64,000 bases of DNA from Aliihoeflea sp023389195 (GTDB taxonomy: Bacteria; Pseudomonadota; Alphaproteobacteria; Rhizobiales; Rhizobiaceae). Position numbers and translations under genes: made by a program. Shown in pieces: positions 60,988-64,000 of the stretch. The stretch covers positions 1 to 64,000 of the forward strand of contig JAEWET010000016.1 in the NCBI GenBank assembly GCA_023389195.1, in the 5' to 3' direction. The notes under the pieces were generated by a model. That model had not been told where the DNA came from and made no database searches. It saw nothing but the letters and a program-made list of their open reading frames with translations. Each line of letters begins with the position of its first letter. Positions within the stretch are counted from its first letter, which is position 1.

Positions 60988-61398
60988 ATGAGCAAGACCA
61001 CAGCCACCCGTGCGAGACCCCTGTCTCCGCATCTCCAGATCTACAAGCCGATCCCGACGATGATGATGTCGATCATCCATCGCATCACCGGCTGCGCGCT
61101 CTATTTCGGAACGCTGCTGGTCGCGATCTGGCTGATGGCGGCCGCCGGGACCCCGGAAGGCTTCGCCCGCGTGCAGGGCATCTACGGCTCGTGGCTCGGG
61201 CTGTTCGTGCTGTTCGGCTATAGCTGGGTGCTGTTCCACCACATGCTGGGCGGCGTCCGCCATCTGGTGATGGATACGGGCAGCGAAGCCGCGCTCGGCA
61301 AGGACGCATCGAGAAGGGCGGCGGTCGCGATGCCGGTCGTCTCGTTCGCGCTCGCGATCCTCGTCTGGATTGTCGCAATCATGGCGCGGGGAGCCTGA
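60988..61398 (+). CDS. sdhC: Succinate dehydrogenase cytochrome b556 subunit SdhC
   Basis: SdhC is one of two membrane anchors of complex II and helps bind ubiquinone and heme b. The 136-residue product has three transmembrane helices and the family motif RPLSPHLQIYKPIPTMMMSIIHRITG, with HHMLGGVRHLVMD holding the heme-ligand His. GGGGGAG precedes the ATG at 60988. It is the first gene of the sdhCDA unit, three bases before sdhD. Confidence 0.96.
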   Translation: MSKTTATRARPLSPHLQIYKPIPTMMMSIIHRITGCALYFGTLLVAIWLMAAAGTPEGFARVQGIYGSWLGLFVLFGYSWVLFHHMLGGVRHLVMDTGSEAALGKDASRRAAVAMPVVSFALAILVWIVAIMARGA

Positions 61399-61400
61399 AC

Positions 61401-61784
61401 ATGACCGACATGCGCACTCCGCTCGGCCGCGTCCGCGGCCTCGGTTCGGCCCGCGAGGGCACCATTCATTTCTGGCGCCAGCGCCTCACCGCCATCGCCA
61501 ACGTGCCGCTCGTCCTGTTCATGGTCGGGCTGCTGGTGGCGCTGGTTGGCGCACCTTACGAAGAGGTCCGCGCGACGCTCGCCAACCCGTTCGTGACGCT
61601 GGTGGTGATCCTGTTCCTCGTCTCCGTGCTCTACCACATGAAGCTCGGCATGCAGATCGTCATCGAGGATTACGTGCATGGCGAAGGCGCGAAGGTGGCG
61701 CTGATCGCGCTCAACACCTTCTTCCCGCTCGTCATCGGCGTCGCCTCGGTCTTCGCCCTTCTCAAAATCGCATTCGGAGGCTGA
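61401..61784 (+). CDS. sdhD: Succinate dehydrogenase hydrophobic membrane anchor SdhD
   Basis: SdhD is the second membrane anchor of complex II. The 127-residue product has three transmembrane helices and the family motif around FWRQRLTAIAN and SVLYHMKLGMQIVIEDYVHGE, where His supplies a heme ligand. It starts three bases after the sdhC stop and is followed by sdhA after three bases. Confidence 0.95.
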   Translation: MTDMRTPLGRVRGLGSAREGTIHFWRQRLTAIANVPLVLFMVGLLVALVGAPYEEVRATLANPFVTLVVILFLVSVLYHMKLGMQIVIEDYVHGEGAKVALIALNTFFPLVIGVASVFALLKIAFGG

Positions 61785-61787
61785 TCC

Positions 61788-63635
61788 GTGGCCGACGCTG
61801 AAACCAGAATGAACGCCTCGCGGCCCGCCAGCGACAGCTACACCTATGTCGACCACAAATATGACGTGGTGGTCGTCGGTGCCGGCGGCGCGGGCCTGCG
61901 CGCCACGCTCGGCATGGCCGAGCAGGGGCTGAAGACGGCCTGCATCACCAAGGTCTTCCCGACCCGCTCGCACACGGTCGCCGCGCAGGGCGGCATCGCT
62001 GCCTCGCTTCAGAACATGGGCGCGGATTCGTGGCAGTGGCACATGTACGACACCGTCAAGGGGTCGGACTGGCTTGGCGACGTCGACGCGATGGAGTATC
62101 TCGCCCGCGAGGCGCCCGCCGCCGTCTACGAGCTCGAGCATTACGGCGTGCCTTTCAGCCGGACCGAAGAGGGCAAGATCTACCAGCGCCCGTTCGGCGG
62201 CCACATGCAGAATTTCGGCGACGGCCCGCCCGTCCAGCGCACCTGCGCTGCCGCCGACCGCACCGGCCACGCCATTTTGCACACGCTCTACGGCCAGTCG
62301 GTCAAGAACAACGCCCAGTTCTTCATCGAATATTTCGCGCTCGACCTGATCATGACGGACGGCGTGTGCACCGGCGTCGTCGCCTGGAACCTCGACGACG
62401 GCACGATCCACCGCTTCTCCGCCAAGATGGTGGTGCTGGCGACGGGCGGCTATGGCCGCGCCTACTTCTCCGCGACGAGCGCCCACACCTGCACCGGCGA
62501 CGGCAACGGCATGGTCGCGCGTGCCGGCCTGCCCTTGCAGGACATGGAATTCGTCCAGTTCCACCCGACCGGCATCTACGGCGCGGGCTGCCTCATCACC
62601 GAGGGCGTGCGCGGCGAGGGCGGCTATCTCGTCAATTCGGAAGGCGAGCGCTTCATGGAGCGCTATGCCCCGTCGGCGAAGGACCTTGCTTCCCGCGATG
62701 TCGTCTCACGCTGCATGACGATGGAGATCCGCGAGGGCCGTGGCGTCGGCAAGGCGAAGGATCACATCTTCCTGCATCTCGACCATCTCGACCCGGCCGT
62801 CATCCACGAGCGCCTGCCGGGCATCGCCGAGAGCGCGCGCATCTTCGCCGGCGTCGACGTGACGCGCGAGCCGATCCCGGTCCTGCCGACGGTCCACTAC
62901 AATATGGGCGGCATCCCGACCAATTACTGGGGCGAGGTGCTGAACCCGACGGCCGAGAACCCCGATGCGATCGCGCCCGGCCTGATGGCCGTCGGCGAAG
63001 CGGCCTGCGCCTCGGTGCACGGCGCCAACCGCCTCGGCTCCAACTCGCTGATCGATCTCGTCGTCTTCGGCCGCGCCGCCGCCATCCGCGCCGGCCAGGT
63101 GATCGACCGCGACGCGGCGATCCCGGCGATCAACAATGCGGCCTGCGACAAGATCATGGAGCGCTTCGACCGCATCCGCCATTCCAATGGCGGCACGCCG
63201 ACCGCGAAGCTGCGTGACCGGATGCAAAAGGCGATGCAGGACGACGCCGCCGTGTTCCGCACGCAGGACTCGCTGGAAAACGGCTGCAGGCAGATTTCGG
63301 AAATCTGGAACGGGCTTGCCGACATCAAGGTCACCGACCGCTCGATGATCTGGAACTCGGACCTCGTCGAGACGCTCGAGCTCGACAATCTGATGGCGAA
63401 TGCGATCACGACGGTCTATTCGGCCGAGGCGCGCAAGGAAAGCCGCGGCGCGCACGCCCGCGAGGACTTCTCCGAGCGCGACGACGCCAACTGGCGCAAG
63501 CACACACTCTCCTGGGTCGACGAGGCCGGCTATGTCCGCCTCGACTATCGCCCGGTGCACACCGAGCCGATGCTGGCACTGGCCGATGGCGGCATCGACC
63601 CGGCGAAGATCGCCCCGAAGAAGCGCGTTTACTGA
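61788..63635 (+). CDS. sdhA: Succinate dehydrogenase flavoprotein subunit SdhA
   Basis: SdhA oxidises succinate to fumarate and passes electrons to SdhB. The 615-residue product has the FAD-binding VVVGAGGAGLRATLGMAE, the covalent FAD His in RSHTVAAQGG, the substrate region around NGMVARAGLPLQDMEF and GANRLGSNSLIDL, and a complete C-terminus ending IAPKKRVY. The start is GTG with GGAGG upstream. In this order sdhB normally follows. Instead, a reading frame of low G+C content begins on the sdhA stop codon, see that entry. Confidence 0.97.
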   Translation: MADAETRMNASRPASDSYTYVDHKYDVVVVGAGGAGLRATLGMAEQGLKTACITKVFPTRSHTVAAQGGIAASLQNMGADSWQWHMYDTVKGSDWLGDVDAMEYLAREAPAAVYELEHYGVPFSRTEEGKIYQRPFGGHMQNFGDGPPVQRTCAAADRTGHAILHTLYGQSVKNNAQFFIEYFALDLIMTDGVCTGVVAWNLDDGTIHRFSAKMVVLATGGYGRAYFSATSAHTCTGDGNGMVARAGLPLQDMEFVQFHPTGIYGAGCLITEGVRGEGGYLVNSEGERFMERYAPSAKDLASRDVVSRCMTMEIREGRGVGKAKDHIFLHLDHLDPAVIHERLPGIAESARIFAGVDVTREPIPVLPTVHYNMGGIPTNYWGEVLNPTAENPDAIAPGLMAVGEAACASVHGANRLGSNSLIDLVVFGRAAAIRAGQVIDRDAAIPAINNAACDKIMERFDRIRHSNGGTPTAKLRDRMQKAMQDDAAVFRTQDSLENGCRQISEIWNGLADIKVTDRSMIWNSDLVETLELDNLMANAITTVYSAEARKESRGAHAREDFSERDDANWRKHTLSWVDEAGYVRLDYRPVHTEPMLALADGGIDPAKIAPKKRVY

Positions 63636-64000
63636 TGGTGGAAATTCGACTTACGTCCAACAAGGTAAGTTTGTTAGGGTCGGGTGCTGTCAAAACACAA
63701 TTGGCCCACCGTACCCATAAATTTCCGCTAGTTTACGCAATCGCACTGCAAAAAGGCAAGCTAGTCAAATATTCGGAGGGGCGGTTCTCGCGAATAGTCT
63801 ATATTGGCAAATCAGAACGCAGCGGTGGAAATGGGCGTGCATATGCTCATTTGAGATGGATGCAAAAGGTAATGCTTCTCAATCCGGATATCTCATATTT
63901 TCGATTTATTGCCTCGTGCGACGGTGATGTCGAAGTTGGCCAAGCAAAAGCGGTCGAGGACACTTTGCTTCATCGCTTCAGGTCAGAATTTGGAAGGCTT
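63635..64000 (+). CDS. GIY-YIG nuclease-like protein (3' partial), probable left edge of inserted DNA
   Basis: The ATG overlaps the sdhA stop (TGATG) and the frame stays open for 122 codons to the window end. The translation has LVYAI (32-36), VYIGKS (55-60), Arg68, His72 and Glu108, which fit the order of GIY-YIG nuclease residues. Base composition falls to about 46% G+C by hand count, and codons such as AAA, TTA, ATA and AGA, rare in the neighbours, appear. This suggests recent acquisition. It lies where sdhB should be. The role cannot be stated; restriction, defence or mobile-element function is possible. The family call is moderate because half of the protein is missing. Confidence 0.6.
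   Translation, partial: MVEIRLTSNKVSLLGSGAVKTQLAHRTHKFPLVYAIALQKGKLVKYSEGRFSRIVYIGKSERSGGNGRAYAHLRWMQKVMLLNPDISYFRFIASCDGDVEVGQAKAVEDTLLHRFRSEFGRL

Overview
The window is about 64 kb of G+C-rich bacterial chromosome from an alphaproteobacterium, most likely of the order Hyphomicrobiales (Rhizobiales). The evidence is the block lptC-lptA-lptB-rpoN-hpf-ptsN, an Hsp20 gene followed by a DUF1150 gene, an OlsB-type ornithine-lipid acyltransferase, an MmcB-type protein, an HWE-family histidine kinase, a long acidic-tailed rpoN/hpf set, and several kinds of palindromic intergenic repeat of the sort common in this order. The genus cannot be named from the sequence alone. Nearly all of the window is core genome: no tRNA, rRNA, CRISPR array, prophage or insertion sequence was seen.

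Layout. 1-8.1 kb: malic enzyme (5' end cut off), an endonuclease/phosphatase-family membrane protein, adenosine kinase-like sugar kinase, EI24 membrane protein, a palindromic repeat, nucleoside hydrolase, Hsp20 and DUF1150, then ptsN and hpf. 8.3-12 kb: rpoN and the lipopolysaccharide-export genes lptB, lptA, lptC. 12.2-22.7 kb: sppA, ihfB, lapA-like, a HAD hydrolase, a lipoprotein, two RNA methyltransferases, lspA, acuI, a hybrid histidine kinase, olsB and a TRIC-like channel. 22.8-30.5 kb: grpE, gyrB, an HWE kinase with a convergent receiver protein, and a cytochrome P450. 30.5-38.2 kb: yraN, rsmI, hemW, rdgB, a VOC protein, rph, hrcA, a small protein, rpsU and rpe. 38.4-49.4 kb: an acyltransferase, RNase D, an M20 peptidase, an L,D-transpeptidase, mmcB, a SelT/W-like protein, a YebC protein, an MBL protein, TerC, a YmdB-type phosphoesterase, 5-formyl-THF cyclo-ligase with a probable 6S RNA, an exported small protein and a MoxR ATPase. 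49.4-61 kb: an Ala/Pro/Thr-rich membrane protein, a TraB/GumN protein, xerC, rimM-trmD-rplS, MgtC/SapB, leuC, a GGDEF protein, a periplasmic ClpP-like protein with a membrane partner, and two small envelope proteins. 61-63.6 kb: sdhC-sdhD-sdhA.

The working themes are envelope biogenesis (Lpt export, lspA, sppA, L,D-transpeptidase, olsB), nitrogen/PTS signalling and ribosome hibernation (rpoN, ptsN, hpf), RNA modification and translation (rsmI, trmD, rimM, rplS, rpsU, rlm/trm-type methylases), protein folding (grpE, hrcA, Hsp20) and central carbon metabolism (malic enzyme, Rpe, LeuC, succinate dehydrogenase).

The one clear break in the core pattern is at the right edge. Where sdhB would be expected after sdhA, the base composition drops abruptly and an open reading frame starts on the sdhA stop codon and runs off the window. 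Its translation has GIY-YIG-nuclease-like motifs. This looks like the left border of inserted accessory DNA and is the best candidate here for an undescribed system. Second in interest is a sigma-54-type -24/-12 sequence lying exactly inside the spacer of the likely rpoN promoter, on the opposite strand.
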